Assembly (NCBI RefSeq): GCF_018613755.1
Contig: NZ_JAGGPP010000019.1
Span: forward strand, 1 to 64,000
Direction of reading: 5' to 3'
DNA length: 64,000 nt
From: Arthrobacter sp. ISL-72
GTDB lineage: Bacteria; Actinomycetota; Actinomycetes; Actinomycetales; Micrococcaceae
Below the pieces are notes generated by a model that worked only from the letters and a program-made list of their open reading frames with translations, ran no database searches and was not told the DNA's origin. A program made the translations under genes and the position numbers. Of the stretch, positions 27,059-42,018 are shown piece after piece (within the stretch, counting starts at the first letter, position 1; each line of letters opens with the position of its first letter).

Positions 27059-27915
27059 CCCCGAAAGTCTCCATAGTCATCCCTGCATACAACAACGTGC
27101 AGTACATCGGTGAAACGCTTGATTCAGTCCTGAACCAGAGCTATGACGACTACGAGGTGGTGATCGCCGACCACTCTTCAGTCGACGGAACCAAGGACGT
27201 CATCGACAGCTACAGCGGCCACCCGAAGCTCCGCATCCTCAGCCCGACGCCGGTCGGCGGCGGCGCGCAGGCCAACTGGAACAGGGTCAGCTCCGAAGCC
27301 AGGGGAACCTACGTCAAGCTGGTCTGCGGCGACGACATCATTGCCCCGACGGCACTTGCCGAGCAGGTGACAGCTTTCGAAGCGCATCCGACGGCGGTCC
27401 TGGTCGCCAGCCAGCGTGATCTGGTGGATTCCAGCGGTGGTGTTTTCATCAAGAGCCGGGGCCTCCAGGGCATTTCCGGACTGGTCAGCGGCGCCAAGGC
27501 CGTCCGCGCCACCGTTGTGGCGGGGTCCAACATTTTCGGGGAACCGGCGTGCGTCATGTTCAGGCGGGACCTGCTGGAGAAGGAAGGCGGCTGGGACAAC
27601 ACCCACCCGTACCTTATCGACGAGGCAACCTACGCCCGGATCTGCTTCCACGGTGACGTCGTGGCGATCCGCCGCAGCCTTGCCAAGTTCCGCATCAGCG
27701 CCAGCCAGTGGAGCGTCCGCCTGGCCAAGCAGCAGTCAGACCAGGCCATCGCGTTCCACAATGAAGTGGCCCGGACGCACCCGGGCGTTCTCAGCCAGAT
27801 CGACCTGATGGTCGGAAACCTCAAGGCTGTGGCCATGTCCTATGCCCGCCGGCTCGCCTATATGCGCCTGCGCAAGCGCATGGGCCACGAGCACGCGGTG
27901 GAAAGTACCGTCTAA
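27055..27915 (+). CDS. Family 2 glycosyltransferase
   Basis: Encodes 286 aa. The ATG at 27055 overlaps the gtrA stop (ATGA); the longer frame upstream lies in gtrA and is rejected. It starts with VSIVIPAYNNVQYIGETLDS, followed by VVIADHSSVDGTKDVI and KLVCGDDIIAP, the GT2 nucleotide-sugar binding motifs. There is no membrane anchor, so it acts in the cytoplasm or peripherally on lipid-linked intermediates. It ends the plus-strand operon, and its stop overlaps that of the convergent acyltransferase by 4 nt. Confidence 0.88.
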   Translation: MTPKVSIVIPAYNNVQYIGETLDSVLNQSYDDYEVVIADHSSVDGTKDVIDSYSGHPKLRILSPTPVGGGAQANWNRVSSEARGTYVKLVCGDDIIAPTALAEQVTAFEAHPTAVLVASQRDLVDSSGGVFIKSRGLQGISGLVSGAKAVRATVVAGSNIFGEPACVMFRRDLLEKEGGWDNTHPYLIDEATYARICFHGDVVAIRRSLAKFRISASQWSVRLAKQQSDQAIAFHNEVARTHPGVLSQIDLMVGNLKAVAMSYARRLAYMRLRKRMGHEHAVESTV

Positions 27916-29153
27916 GACGACTCCCGGTCGGCCGCGCCGTTATTGTGGCCGTGGCCGACCGCGGGATCATCCACCGCCCGTTCAGGGATGTGCTGCGTCG
28001 ACATGACACGCATCTTGCGGCGGGCGGGTTCTTCAAAGAAGCGCCAGAGGCAGTAACCCAGCACCGACACCACCGCCGGCATCAGGATGAAGCCGATCTT
28101 TGCGCCCACGGTTCCGGCCCCGAGGGCTGCGGGAAAGGTCATCTGCAGCTTCCAGAAAATCTCGATCAGCGGCATGTGCACCAGGTAGATGCTGTACGAA
28201 GCCATTCCGCCGACCACCAGTGCCTTGGTGCCAAGGAGCTTTGCCACATGGCGGTCGGCCATTCCCAGTGCCCCTACGATCACGACGAGCACCGGGATCA
28301 GAAGCCCGATGTAGCGGGGCCGCTCGGCGAGGTCCATCCAGTAGCAGCCGGCGATAATCAGGACGGTCGCGAGGACAATGATGTGGCTTGCCCTCAGCCG
28401 GTTCCGCGCGGTATCCGGGACCCTGCGGACAATGTAGAACATGAGGGCGCCGGCCATGAACGCACACAGGATCCGGAGCAGCCACATCCAGGCTCCGTAG
28501 AGCCCCAGCACGTACGAAAAGAAGACCACGGGGAAGAGCAGGACCCCGACCATGATCACCAGCGAGCGGGTGCTCAGTGACCTGTTAAGGCGGAAGACGA
28601 GAAGGACCATCACCGGAAACAGGAGGTAGGCGAACGCCTCGGCTGAAACCGACCACGCGGCGCCGTTCCAGGTCAGCCGGTCAAAGCCCGGCTCCGTCCA
28701 CTGCACCACGAGCGTGATCTGGCGCAGGAAGCTGCTGACGCTGTAGTCGCGGACATCCACGGGGTCATCACTTTGCCGGGCCAGCAGGAGCCCGTGCCAC
28801 ACAGCGGCGAACACCAGCATGAACGCATATGCAGGCCACACCCGGGCCAGGCGCGCCCACCAGAACTTGACGGTGGCGTTGCGGTCCAGCCGCAATCCCA
28901 TCCGCTCACCGTAATTCAGGGCCAGAACGTAGCCGCTCAGGGCGAAGAAGAGATCGACGCCGAGTTCACCGTGTGCCAGCACCGGCCCGATGACGTCTCC
29001 CAGCCAGGGAAACTCAGAAGCAATGTTGCCGCGGACATGGAACAGCACCACCCACATGGCTGCGACAATACGCACGCCGGTCAGGGCGTGGACCTGCTGC
29101 ACTGCGCGGGCAGCCGTCCGGGGCGGCGTCTGTAGCATCACATTTTCTGGCAT
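27912..29153 (-). CDS. Acyltransferase family 3 (OafA-like) membrane protein
   Basis: Encodes 413 aa from the ATG at 29153, preceded by AGAGGA 5 nt upstream. About ten transmembrane helices are present. The N-terminus has LTGVRIVAAMWVVLFHVRGN, with the conserved Arg and His of acyltransferase-3 proteins (PF01757). These enzymes O-acylate exported polysaccharides or other envelope sugars. It sits inside the polysaccharide locus, divergent from the pyruvyltransferase-like gene, so it probably modifies the polymer made here. The acyl group and target are unknown. Confidence 0.9.
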   Translation of the reverse strand: MPENVMLQTPPRTAARAVQQVHALTGVRIVAAMWVVLFHVRGNIASEFPWLGDVIGPVLAHGELGVDLFFALSGYVLALNYGERMGLRLDRNATVKFWWARLARVWPAYAFMLVFAAVWHGLLLARQSDDPVDVRDYSVSSFLRQITLVVQWTEPGFDRLTWNGAAWSVSAEAFAYLLFPVMVLLVFRLNRSLSTRSLVIMVGVLLFPVVFFSYVLGLYGAWMWLLRILCAFMAGALMFYIVRRVPDTARNRLRASHIIVLATVLIIAGCYWMDLAERPRYIGLLIPVLVVIVGALGMADRHVAKLLGTKALVVGGMASYSIYLVHMPLIEIFWKLQMTFPAALGAGTVGAKIGFILMPAVVSVLGYCLWRFFEEPARRKMRVMSTQHIPERAVDDPAVGHGHNNGAADRESS

Positions 29154-29187
29154 GCAGTTCCTCTGCGTCGTCAGGCGGGATTCCCTT

Positions 29188-29225
29188 GGCACTTTTTCGG
29201 GCGTGCTTCCCGAAGGCACTCTTTC
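29188..29225. repeat. Hairpin flanked by short direct repeats in the divergent gap
   Basis: TTCGGG at 29196-29201 pairs with CCCGAA at 29209-29214 around a 7-nt loop. GGCACTTTTTC (29188) recurs as GGCACTCTTTC (29215) with a period of 27 nt. The element lies between the divergent acyltransferase and pyruvyltransferase-like genes and could be an operator; this is inference. Confidence 0.35.
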
Positions 29226-29298
29226 TAGACTACCGGATAACGGCGGACGGCCGGCGACGTCGAGGCCCCGGGCGACCGGAGAAAAGGCCCCGCCGTGA

Positions 29299-29304
29299 TA
29301 CTTT
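29299..29304 (+). promoter_or_regulatory. -10 box, putative leaderless promoter
   Basis: TACTTT, preceded by TGA, ends 6 nt before the ATG at 29311. The purine stretch GAGGG directly abuts the ATG and is too close to act as a normal ribosome-binding site, which favours a leaderless transcript. Confidence 0.5.
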
Positions 29305-29310
29305 CGAGGG

Positions 29311-30444
29311 ATGGGAAACAACCTCTATCTCATTGCCTCCGGCGGAAATCCCAACTACGGCGATGAGCTGATCGTGGCGTCATGGCTGCGGTTTCTGGCA
29401 AGCGTCAGGCCTGACGCATCCGTATGGCTGGACTGCCCTCAGCCCGGTACGGCAAGCGCCCTGTTCGCCGGGATCCACCCCGGCTTCCACGCCACAAACA
29501 CGCTGTGGCGCACCTGCGCTGAGGCACCGGACCAGTCGGCCCAGGGGGTTTGGGACCATGTGGGCCACATCGTGGCCCATGGAGGCACGCCCATGTACGA
29601 CGTCGGCCTCCTGGCCCTGGGCAAAGCGGACTCGATCCACCTGCTCGGCGGCGGCTACGTCAACGGTGTCTGGCCGGACCATGTGGGACTTGTCGCGGGC
29701 ATGTCGGCCGCCGAAAAGCTGAGCGGCTCCCGACTGGTCGCCTCCGGACTCGGCCTGATGCCGCTGCCGGAGAACGCCGAACAACTGCGCAAGGCCTTCT
29801 CCGACTTTTCGGCGGTCAGCGTCCGCGACGACGCCAGCGCGGATTTCCTGGAGCTCGACGCGGGCCTGGATGACGTCTTCCTCGGCCTCCCCCGCGAGCT
29901 CGGCCGCGGCAGGAACTCGCAGGTCGTGCAGTCCCGCGCGAAGGACGTGATGCTGTGCATCCAAAGCGACATGACCGATGAACCCACGTTTGCCCGGCTC
30001 AGGGACAAGTTGCGGGCTGTGGTTGAAAGGTCACTCGCCAATGGTCTGAGTGTCGGTTACGTTGAGGCGATCCCCGGCTCCGACCGGCGCATGTTCGATG
30101 CGCTGGAAGGGCTGATCCCCGAAGAGAACTTCGTCCCCTTCACCCACGTCTGGAATGACGGCCTGCCCGTCCGCCGCGGTCAGCACTGGTACACGTCCCG
30201 GTTCCACCCGCACATGGTCGCCGCGGCAGCCGGGGCCAAGGGCGTAGCCATTGGAATCCTTGATGACTACTACGACATCAAGCACCGTTCGCTCCTAAAC
30301 CTCGGCAGCGGCTGGGCCTACGCCTCCACCAAGGATGACGCCGCACTTCCGGAGCCGTCCGGTTCGCCGGACTTCGAGGACACTGCCCTGCGGCTTGCGA
30401 GCCTGAAGCGCACCGAAGCCCTGTCCCTCTACCCCGTCTCGTAG
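29311..30444 (+). CDS. Polysaccharide pyruvyl transferase family protein
   Basis: Encodes 377 aa. It begins MGNNLYLIASGGNPNYGDEL, in which GNPNYGDEL resembles the conserved start of PF04230 proteins (G.xNxGDE). Other family-like stretches are HLLGGGYVNGVWPDH, SVRDDASADFL and WYTSRFHPHMVAAAAGAKGV (the conserved Arg-His-Pro region). Family members add ketal pyruvate to polysaccharides such as secondary cell-wall polymers. The protein is soluble. It lies in the envelope polysaccharide locus, divergent from an O-acyltransferase, so both probably decorate the same polymer. Confidence 0.82.
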   Translation: MGNNLYLIASGGNPNYGDELIVASWLRFLASVRPDASVWLDCPQPGTASALFAGIHPGFHATNTLWRTCAEAPDQSAQGVWDHVGHIVAHGGTPMYDVGLLALGKADSIHLLGGGYVNGVWPDHVGLVAGMSAAEKLSGSRLVASGLGLMPLPENAEQLRKAFSDFSAVSVRDDASADFLELDAGLDDVFLGLPRELGRGRNSQVVQSRAKDVMLCIQSDMTDEPTFARLRDKLRAVVERSLANGLSVGYVEAIPGSDRRMFDALEGLIPEENFVPFTHVWNDGLPVRRGQHWYTSRFHPHMVAAAAGAKGVAIGILDDYYDIKHRSLLNLGSGWAYASTKDDAALPEPSGSPDFEDTALRLASLKRTEALSLYPVS

Positions 30445-30545
30445 GGCCGGCCTTCCACGAAAAAAGTGGGGGCCAAAATAGAACTTCATGCCTGCTCACT
30501 CCTGCCGTTGACCGGCACCAAGGCGGCAAGTCAATCGTTTCCAGG

Positions 30546-31143
30546 GTGGACGCGCTCTTCCTCATGGTTACCTCAGTTGCTGCTTCCATGGCCACTACGG
30601 TGGCGTCCGTGGCCGGGATCGCCGGATGTTTCACCGGGCTGGTAACACTGGGGCTCCCCATCGCCACCAAGAGCCTGACCACGGCGGGCTCGGGCTGGAA
30701 GCTACCGGTCACTACACGGCGTTGCAGGCCACCATCCCGGTTCTTCCGCCCTGGGAAGCGGCGATGCTGTCCTGGGCCGCCAGCCTGAACCAGATCGGCA
30801 TCCTGGCCGTACTGGCCCTGGTGTTCCTGCTGGGTTACCGGTTGAGGAGTTCGATCCTGTTCACTGCGGGTTCAGTTTCGATCATCGGATCCTGCGGGGC
30901 TGTCCTGGCCGTCGCTGCGATCTTTGGGCAGGTACTGGACCAGGTCGCCCGTGGCCGCCTGGCTGAAGCGATAGGGGCCAACAAGCGGAGCGCGGAGGAA
31001 GGCGTCACCTTCGTTGGCGACTTCAATTTCGCGGCGCTGATGGCCGGGCCAAGGCCATTCGGTTCTCCACTTTGACGGCGATCTGCGACGTCCTGGACTG
31101 CCGGGTCGGGGACCTGCTCGTTACCACCCGCTCCAAGACATGA
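30546..31143 (+). pseudogene. Remnant of a DUF2975-like membrane protein joined to the tail of an XRE (YozG-like) regulator
   Basis: Coding similarity continues through three frames. From 30546 to ~30700 the frame reads VDALFLMVTSVAASMATT. It then shifts to another frame until ~31038 (ATGHYTALQATIPVLPPW, two hydrophobic segments, EEGVTFVGDFNFAALMA), which resembles DUF2975. From 31039 a third frame gives DGRAKAIRFSTLTAICDVLD and ends DLLVTTRSKT-stop, the C-terminus of a Cro/YozG-type regulator. These two families are normally adjacent, membrane protein first. The present state suggests one frameshift plus a deletion that removed the 3' end of the first gene and the HTH of the second. Both are probably non-functional. 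Confidence 0.7.
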
Positions 31144-31205
31144 GTCAAACCACGCCACAGCTGCCTCGCACTGTGCCACAGACAACGAACTATGTGGATG
31201 CATAA

Positions 31206-31261
31206 AACTGCTCCCCGGGAGTCGGAACTGATTTTCTCAGTCCTACTTCCGGGGAGCAGTT
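31206..31261. repeat. Long imperfect hairpin (56 nt)
   Basis: AACTGCTCCCCGG (31206-31218) pairs perfectly with CCGGGGAGCAGTT (31249-31261). The interior continues to pair imperfectly toward a TTTTC loop (AGTCGGAACTGA with TCAGTCCTACT), giving about 24 paired positions. No T run follows on either strand. It lies between the pseudogene and the convergent glycosyltransferase gene. It may act as a terminator-like barrier or be a small palindromic mobile-type element. Confidence 0.75.
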
Positions 31262-31299
31262 CATCGAGCGGACCCCACCTTCTTGTGACGGTGTAGTAC

Positions 31300-32202
31300 T
31301 CAGCGGACGCTGCGGGCCATTTTCGGTTTCGGATCGAACTTGAGGCCGGCCAGGATCTGTTTTGCAACCCGAAGCTGCAGGCGGCGGCCCACTCCGCCCT
31401 TAACCATCCAGGCATACGTGGTGACGACAAACTGCAGCCAGGCAAGCTTGTCATCGTGGTGCCAGCGGTAGGACGATTCGTTGCGGGCCCCGTACAGGAA
31501 TTTCCAGGCATTGCCGGGCTTCAGGTCGCCAAAGTTCACACCGCGGTTCTCGGGCATGTCATGGGTCACCACGCTGTCGAGGACCTGGACTCCGGGTCCT
31601 TCGGCGCTGATCCTCAGGGTGTACTCCATGTCGTCAAACCAGATGAAGTAGTCAACCAGCGGCAGGCCGTACTTTGCAATGGAGCGGCGCGGGATGAGGA
31701 CGGAGACGAACGAGCAGTTGGTGATGAGAACGTTCCGCTGTCCCTGGGCGATCAGGCGTCCCCAGTCCCAGGTGGCTCCGGCGTTGTTCATTTCGCAGAT
31801 GGAACCGTCCGTGTAGCGGACCAGGGAGCAGCTGTACGGGACCTTGCGGCCGAGTCCGGCCTCGGCTTCCGCATGGCCGGCAAGGAGCTTCTCCAAGGCG
31901 CTTTCCTCGGTGTAGCAATCGTCGTCCATGATCCATACCCAATCAGCACCGCGCTCATAGGCACGCTCCATGCCGGCAGAAAAACCGCCGGCACCGCCGG
32001 TGTTGGAATCCAAACGGACGATCTCCACCCGGGGGTCGTCGTCGTAGACGGATAGCAGCTGCGGGGTTGCATCCGTACTCGCGTTGTCGATGACGATCAG
32101 CCGGTCAACCGGCCGTGTCTGGGCGAGGATCGAGTCGAGAACCCGTCCGAGCTTGTCAACGCGGTTGTAGGTAACGACTACGGCTGCGACCTGGTCGGTC
32201 AT
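31300..32202 (-). CDS. GlfT1-like family 2 glycosyltransferase
   Basis: Encodes 300 aa. The ATG at 32202 overlaps the upstream stop (ATGA) and has AAGGA 8 nt upstream, which favours it over the ATG at 32211. It shows VAAVVVTYNRVDKL, VIDNASTDATPQLL, the glycine-rich NTGGAGGFSAGMERA and the metal-binding WIMDDDCYTEESALE, the pattern of GlfT1-type galactofuranosyl/rhamnosyl transferases. It follows a GT4 gene and lies in one minus-strand cluster with glf and an ABC exporter. In mycobacteria GlfT1 is also encoded beside the ABC exporter genes. Likely role: adding the first galactofuranose or a rhamnose to a lipid-linked polymer. Confidence 0.85.
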   Translation of the reverse strand: MTDQVAAVVVTYNRVDKLGRVLDSILAQTRPVDRLIVIDNASTDATPQLLSVYDDDPRVEIVRLDSNTGGAGGFSAGMERAYERGADWVWIMDDDCYTEESALEKLLAGHAEAEAGLGRKVPYSCSLVRYTDGSICEMNNAGATWDWGRLIAQGQRNVLITNCSFVSVLIPRRSIAKYGLPLVDYFIWFDDMEYTLRISAEGPGVQVLDSVVTHDMPENRGVNFGDLKPGNAWKFLYGARNESSYRWHHDDKLAWLQFVVTTYAWMVKGGVGRRLQLRVAKQILAGLKFDPKPKMARSVR

Positions 32203-33824
32203 GCTTTCCATCCTTCATAAAGTTTTGCAGTCCATTCCCGCGCTTCAGGGAGTTCCTTCAGAGCAGCGATTTTCTGCCTTTGTTCTTCGACAATCTGCTC
32301 GCGCAACTCTTCAGAGGCCATGATCGCCTTGGTACGCTCCACAGCTTCCTTGATGAAGGCCAGGGGTTGCCTCGGCACCAGCGCCTTACCGGACACCAGC
32401 GAAGCCTGGGAGCCGACGTCGGTCGACAGGACAGCGACATCCAGTGCGGTCGCCTCAAAAGTCGTGAGTGTAAGTCCCTCGTTGTCCGAGGAAATCACCA
32501 GCAGGTCCGAGTCAGCCAGTGTGTCGTCCACGGAGTGCGGGGGCTGGCGAAGCTCAAGACAGTCCGTCAGGCCATACTTCCCGACAAGCCGCGAGGTCTC
32601 TTCAGCCAGGGCTCCTGATCCGTGCAGGATAAAGCGCACTTCCTGATCGGTGGAGCGCTTGAGCTGTGCTGCGTAGCGGAGAAACAGGTAGGGCCGTTTC
32701 TGCTGGCTGAGGCGTCCGACGAAGGACACTGTAAAAGGCCGCCCGGGATGCTTTTCGGCCTTAGGGGCCGGTTCCACTTCATTCAGCCCGTAGAGGGGTG
32801 CGAGGGAAACCCGCTCCTTCGGCACATCGCGCTGCAGGACCATGTAGTCCCTTAGCTGGGGCGAGATGACGTGGTGCATGTCGATGGCGTTGGACAGCTT
32901 GACGCCCAGTTCCACGAAACCGCCGGTCCGCCATTCAATGACGTGCAGGGAGTCGACCGTCCGGATCCGGGGATCCATGGCCTTGAACCACGGGAGGCGG
33001 TGGTAAAGCCACCCGTTGTGGTGGACGTGGATGCCGCGTACCGAGAACTTCGTCAGCAGCGCCAGCAGGAGTTCGGATTCTTCTTCATCCGACATGGGGA
33101 GGTTCATGGGCAGGACCAGCGCGCCGTCCAGTTCCGGGCGCACAATCCAGGGGTGGGCCGACTCGCGGTCGGTCAGCACGATCGGCAGGAACCCCGCCTC
33201 GCGGGCCAGCGCGATGGTTTCAATCGCCCACCGTTCCGCCCCGCCCATTTCAAGCCAGTGCAGCCCGAAAATAATTGCCGGTTCGCCGTTTTCCGACGGG
33301 TTCTGCAGCGGAACAGCGGATTCAATCGGGGCAATCCGCGGCGGCCGGCGGTTCGGCGTGACGCGCTTTTCGTAGTAATCGGTCAGTCCCTGGCGCAAGG
33401 CATCGAAAGCGATGGGTGCACCGAATCTGGCCTTGCGCAGCACTTTGGCTTTTCGGCCGGGGCGGTCATAGAACATCGCGCCCCCTTCTGCGCGGTCCCC
33501 GCCCAGGTCCAGGACCAAGGGAACGAGCGCCGAATCCACCTCGGCCGTCACGGGAACGGTGCTCTTGACCTGCACCGTGCACACAACCGTCCGGTTCGGC
33601 TCCCACTCATGGCGGTGGCAGGCGTAGCCAGTCAGCCGCGGAAATTCGCCGCCGGGCCCGCGGAGCACAATGGCCTTGAACTCGCGTCCAGGCTGGATCA
33701 GTGAATGGTAGTTCAGTGCGCCGACAAGCAACCCGGTTTCCCGGTCGGAAAGTCGTGACTCTCCGCCTGCCAGCCCTGAACCGCCGTCGTCTACAACTTC
33801 GAAGAGTTTTCGGGCCCTACTCAT
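32199..33824 (-). CDS. Family 4 (GT-B) glycosyltransferase
   Basis: Encodes 541 aa from the ATG at 33824 (GGGAG upstream); GTG at 33830 is an alternative. The N-terminal ~180 residues are not recognised. A GT-B fold follows: IIFGLHWLEMGGAERWAIET (MGGAE loop of GT4), FTVSFVGRLSQQKRPYLFLR (donor-site start) and SSDNEGLTLTTFEATALDVA (the E-x7-E region). It uses a nucleotide sugar in the cytoplasm. The stop overlaps the next glycosyltransferase start by 4 nt. A 44-nt gap separates it from the ABC ATPase gene upstream. Confidence 0.86.
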   Translation of the reverse strand: MSRARKLFEVVDDGGSGLAGGESRLSDRETGLLVGALNYHSLIQPGREFKAIVLRGPGGEFPRLTGYACHRHEWEPNRTVVCTVQVKSTVPVTAEVDSALVPLVLDLGGDRAEGGAMFYDRPGRKAKVLRKARFGAPIAFDALRQGLTDYYEKRVTPNRRPPRIAPIESAVPLQNPSENGEPAIIFGLHWLEMGGAERWAIETIALAREAGFLPIVLTDRESAHPWIVRPELDGALVLPMNLPMSDEEESELLLALLTKFSVRGIHVHHNGWLYHRLPWFKAMDPRIRTVDSLHVIEWRTGGFVELGVKLSNAIDMHHVISPQLRDYMVLQRDVPKERVSLAPLYGLNEVEPAPKAEKHPGRPFTVSFVGRLSQQKRPYLFLRYAAQLKRSTDQEVRFILHGSGALAEETSRLVGKYGLTDCLELRQPPHSVDDTLADSDLLVISSDNEGLTLTTFEATALDVAVLSTDVGSQASLVSGKALVPRQPLAFIKEAVERTKAIMASEELREQIVEEQRQKIAALKELPEAREWTAKLYEGWKA

Positions 33825-33868
33825 CTGCACTCCCTACTGCAATCGTGTTCATGTGTGTCAGCTTCGCG

Positions 33869-34599
33869 TCAGCCTTCGCGGAGAAGACGGACTGCCTCGC
33901 TGATAGGCCCGTCTGCGACCTTCTTGCCCTGCCGCAGCACAACGCCCCTGTCACAGACCTTGCTCACCATGTCGAGGTCATGGCTGACCACAACAAGCGT
34001 GCAGCCCGACTCCCGGAGCTCCTGGATGCGCGCCAGGCACTTCTTCTGGAAAGGTTCGTCGCCTACCGAAAGGATTTCATCAATCAGGAAAACGTCGGGT
34101 TTCGTGTGGACGGCGACTGAAAACGCGAGCCGCAGGAACATGCCGGACGAATAGAACTTCACCTCGGTATCGATGAACTTTCCGATTTCGGAGAATTCGA
34201 CGATCTCGTCAAAACGCGCTTCGGTTTCCTTCTCGGTCATGCCAAGGAGTACGCCGTTCAGGAACACGTTTTCGCGCCCGGTCAGGTCCGGGTGGAAACC
34301 TGCGCCCACTTCAATAAGCCCCGCAACCTTGCCGCGGGTCTTGACGCTTCCCGTATCGGTGCTCATCACGCCGGAGATGAGCTTGAGGAGGGTCGACTTG
34401 CCCGAGCCGTTATAGCCCAGCAGCGCCACCGATTCCCCGACGTCAACCGTAACGTCCACCCCGTCCAGCGCCATGAACGTCGACGAAAGGTCTCCGCGGC
34501 GTCCCTTGAAGAGCCAGACCACGGTTTCCTTGAGGGACCGCGTGTGCCGGAGATTAAAGCGTTTGGATACTTGGTCAACAACGATTGCTTCTGCAGCCA

Positions 34600-34600
<1 letters not shown>
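33869..34600 (-). CDS. Polysaccharide ABC exporter, ATP-binding protein (Wzt/TagH-like)
   Basis: Encodes 243 aa. The ATG at 34600 overlaps the permease stop by 1 nt and has GGAG upstream; GTG at 34603 is an alternative. Walker A is LLGYNGSGKSTLL and Walker B is DVFLIDEILSVGD, with the signature region YSSGMFLRLAFSVA. The motif GLIEVGAGFHPDLTGREN is characteristic of Wzt/TagH/Rv3781-type exporters. There is no C-terminal carbohydrate-binding extension, so export does not depend on a Wzt-type terminal recognition domain. It powers export of a lipid-linked polysaccharide. Confidence 0.93.
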
Positions 34601-40936
<6,336 letters not shown>

Positions 40937-41405
40937 TGACCCTCTTGGTGAACAGCAGGACCAATGCAACGGAGGCCGGTACCAGCATGGCTATTCCTGC
41001 GGCAACGTAACCGCCGGTCAAGGTCGGAAATCCGATGGTCAGCACGAACAACTGGGCCACCAGGGCTCCCGCCCTCGGCCAGCGGAAACCGCGGAACAGA
41101 AAATAGGTAACGGCAAAAAGCCATGCTGCAAAAGAAAGCAGGAGGGCCAGCGTAAAGACCGCACCCCAAAACGAAAGCACCGGAGCTCCCGTGGTCAGCT
41201 GGACGGCGTACCAGCCGGCTGCAACCAGGAGAGCCGTCGCTTCAGCGGCGACAATCAGCGACAGGACCATGATCGCCCGCGGCCGCGCCGTCCCGGCCTC
41301 CGCCGGAAAAGGGCCGGGTGATGCCCCGGAACCATCGTTTGGGCCGGGTTTGCGCGGCTCAGGGCTGGCATCGGAGTGGTTCTCAGGGGGTCTTGACACA
41401 CTGGC

Positions 41406-41411
41406 ACCCTA
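41406..41411 (-). promoter_or_regulatory. -10 box, putative leaderless promoter
   Basis: On the minus strand TAGGGT fits TANNNT and ends 6 nt before the GTG start at 41399. No ribosome-binding site is visible. Confidence 0.45.
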
Positions 41412-41542
41412 CCGGACATAGTCGACTAGCGGGGAGGGCGCTGGCGCTCTATGTGACGTATCGCTCACGCCTAAGAGGCACTTCTTAGACGACTACCCCT
41501 TGTTTACACAGCGTTAACATGACACGCTTAATTCAGATGACC

Positions 41543-41566
41543 AAGGGGACCCAACAGGGTCCCTTT
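41543..41566 (+). promoter_or_regulatory. Hairpin with T-rich tail upstream of whiB1
   Basis: AAGGGGACCC (41543-41552) pairs with GGGTCCCTTT (41557-41566, one G-T pair) around AACA, followed by CTT. It looks like a weak intrinsic terminator about 75 nt before the whiB1 ATG. A candidate -35 box TTTACA lies at 41503-41508. If transcription starts upstream of the hairpin, it could act as an attenuator; otherwise it ends a short upstream RNA. Confidence 0.45.
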
Positions 41567-41639
41567 CTTATGTAGCCTCTAGTGAATATTTTCACAAGGG
41601 GCTCTCAACGAGTTCCCAGGAATGGAGTGACTGATCAGC

Positions 41640-41888
41640 ATGGATTGGCGTAACCGCGCAGCGTGCCTCGAAAAGGACCCGGAGCTGTTCTTCCCCGTAG
41701 GAAACACCGGACCCGCTCTCCTGCAGATCGAGGAAGCCAAGAGTGTGTGCCGCCGCTGCCCCGTGGTGGACACGTGTCTCCAGTGGGCCCTCGAATCCGG
41801 ACAGGATGCCGGCGTCTGGGGCGGCATGAGCGAGGACGAGCGCCGTGCCCTCAAGCGCCGCGCTGCACGCGCTCGTCGCGCCTCCTGA
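41640..41888 (+). CDS. whiB1: WhiB-family iron-sulfur transcription regulator WhiB1
   Basis: Encodes 82 aa starting MDWRNRAACLEKDPELFFPV, very close to mycobacterial WhiB1. Four cysteines (C9, then CRRC at 37-40, and C46) bind a 4Fe-4S cluster that reacts with nitric oxide. The turn GVWGGMSEDERRAL is the WhiB signature, followed by a basic DNA-binding tail (KRRAARARR). WhiB1 partners with the primary sigma factor and is essential in mycobacteria. A terminator follows, and pdtaS is convergent next to it, as in M. tuberculosis. The ~240-bp upstream gap contains a hairpin and possible promoter. Confidence 0.95.
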   Translation: MDWRNRAACLEKDPELFFPVGNTGPALLQIEEAKSVCRRCPVVDTCLQWALESGQDAGVWGGMSEDERRALKRRAARARRAS

Positions 41889-41920
41889 CCCAGCGGCATC
41901 GGCCTTACTGAGCAAATAGA

Positions 41921-41954
41921 AAGCGGCCGCGGACTACAGAGTCCGCGGCCGCTT
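41921..41954. terminator. Bidirectional terminator between whiB1 and pdtaS
   Basis: A perfect 14-bp stem (AAGCGGCCGCGGAC and complement) closes a 6-nt loop between the convergent whiB1 and pdtaS genes. The T tract after it is short (TTCCTATTT). Confidence 0.85.
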
Positions 41955-42018
41955 CCTATTTAAGGGCCTGCTTCTACAAAGGTCCCCACTTTACGGGTTC
42001 TTCTCCAGCGGCCCTCGC

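Noticed and set aside
30445..31299. Insertion sequence in the polysaccharide locus
   Set aside because: No transposase similarity or terminal inverted repeats. The region reads as a decayed host gene pair plus a hairpin.
41452..41469. CRP-like palindrome TGTGA...TCACG upstream of whiB1
   Set aside because: The half-sites are separated by 8 nt rather than the 6 nt of Crp/Cmr sites, so similarity to the mycobacterial whiB1 Crp site is not convincing.
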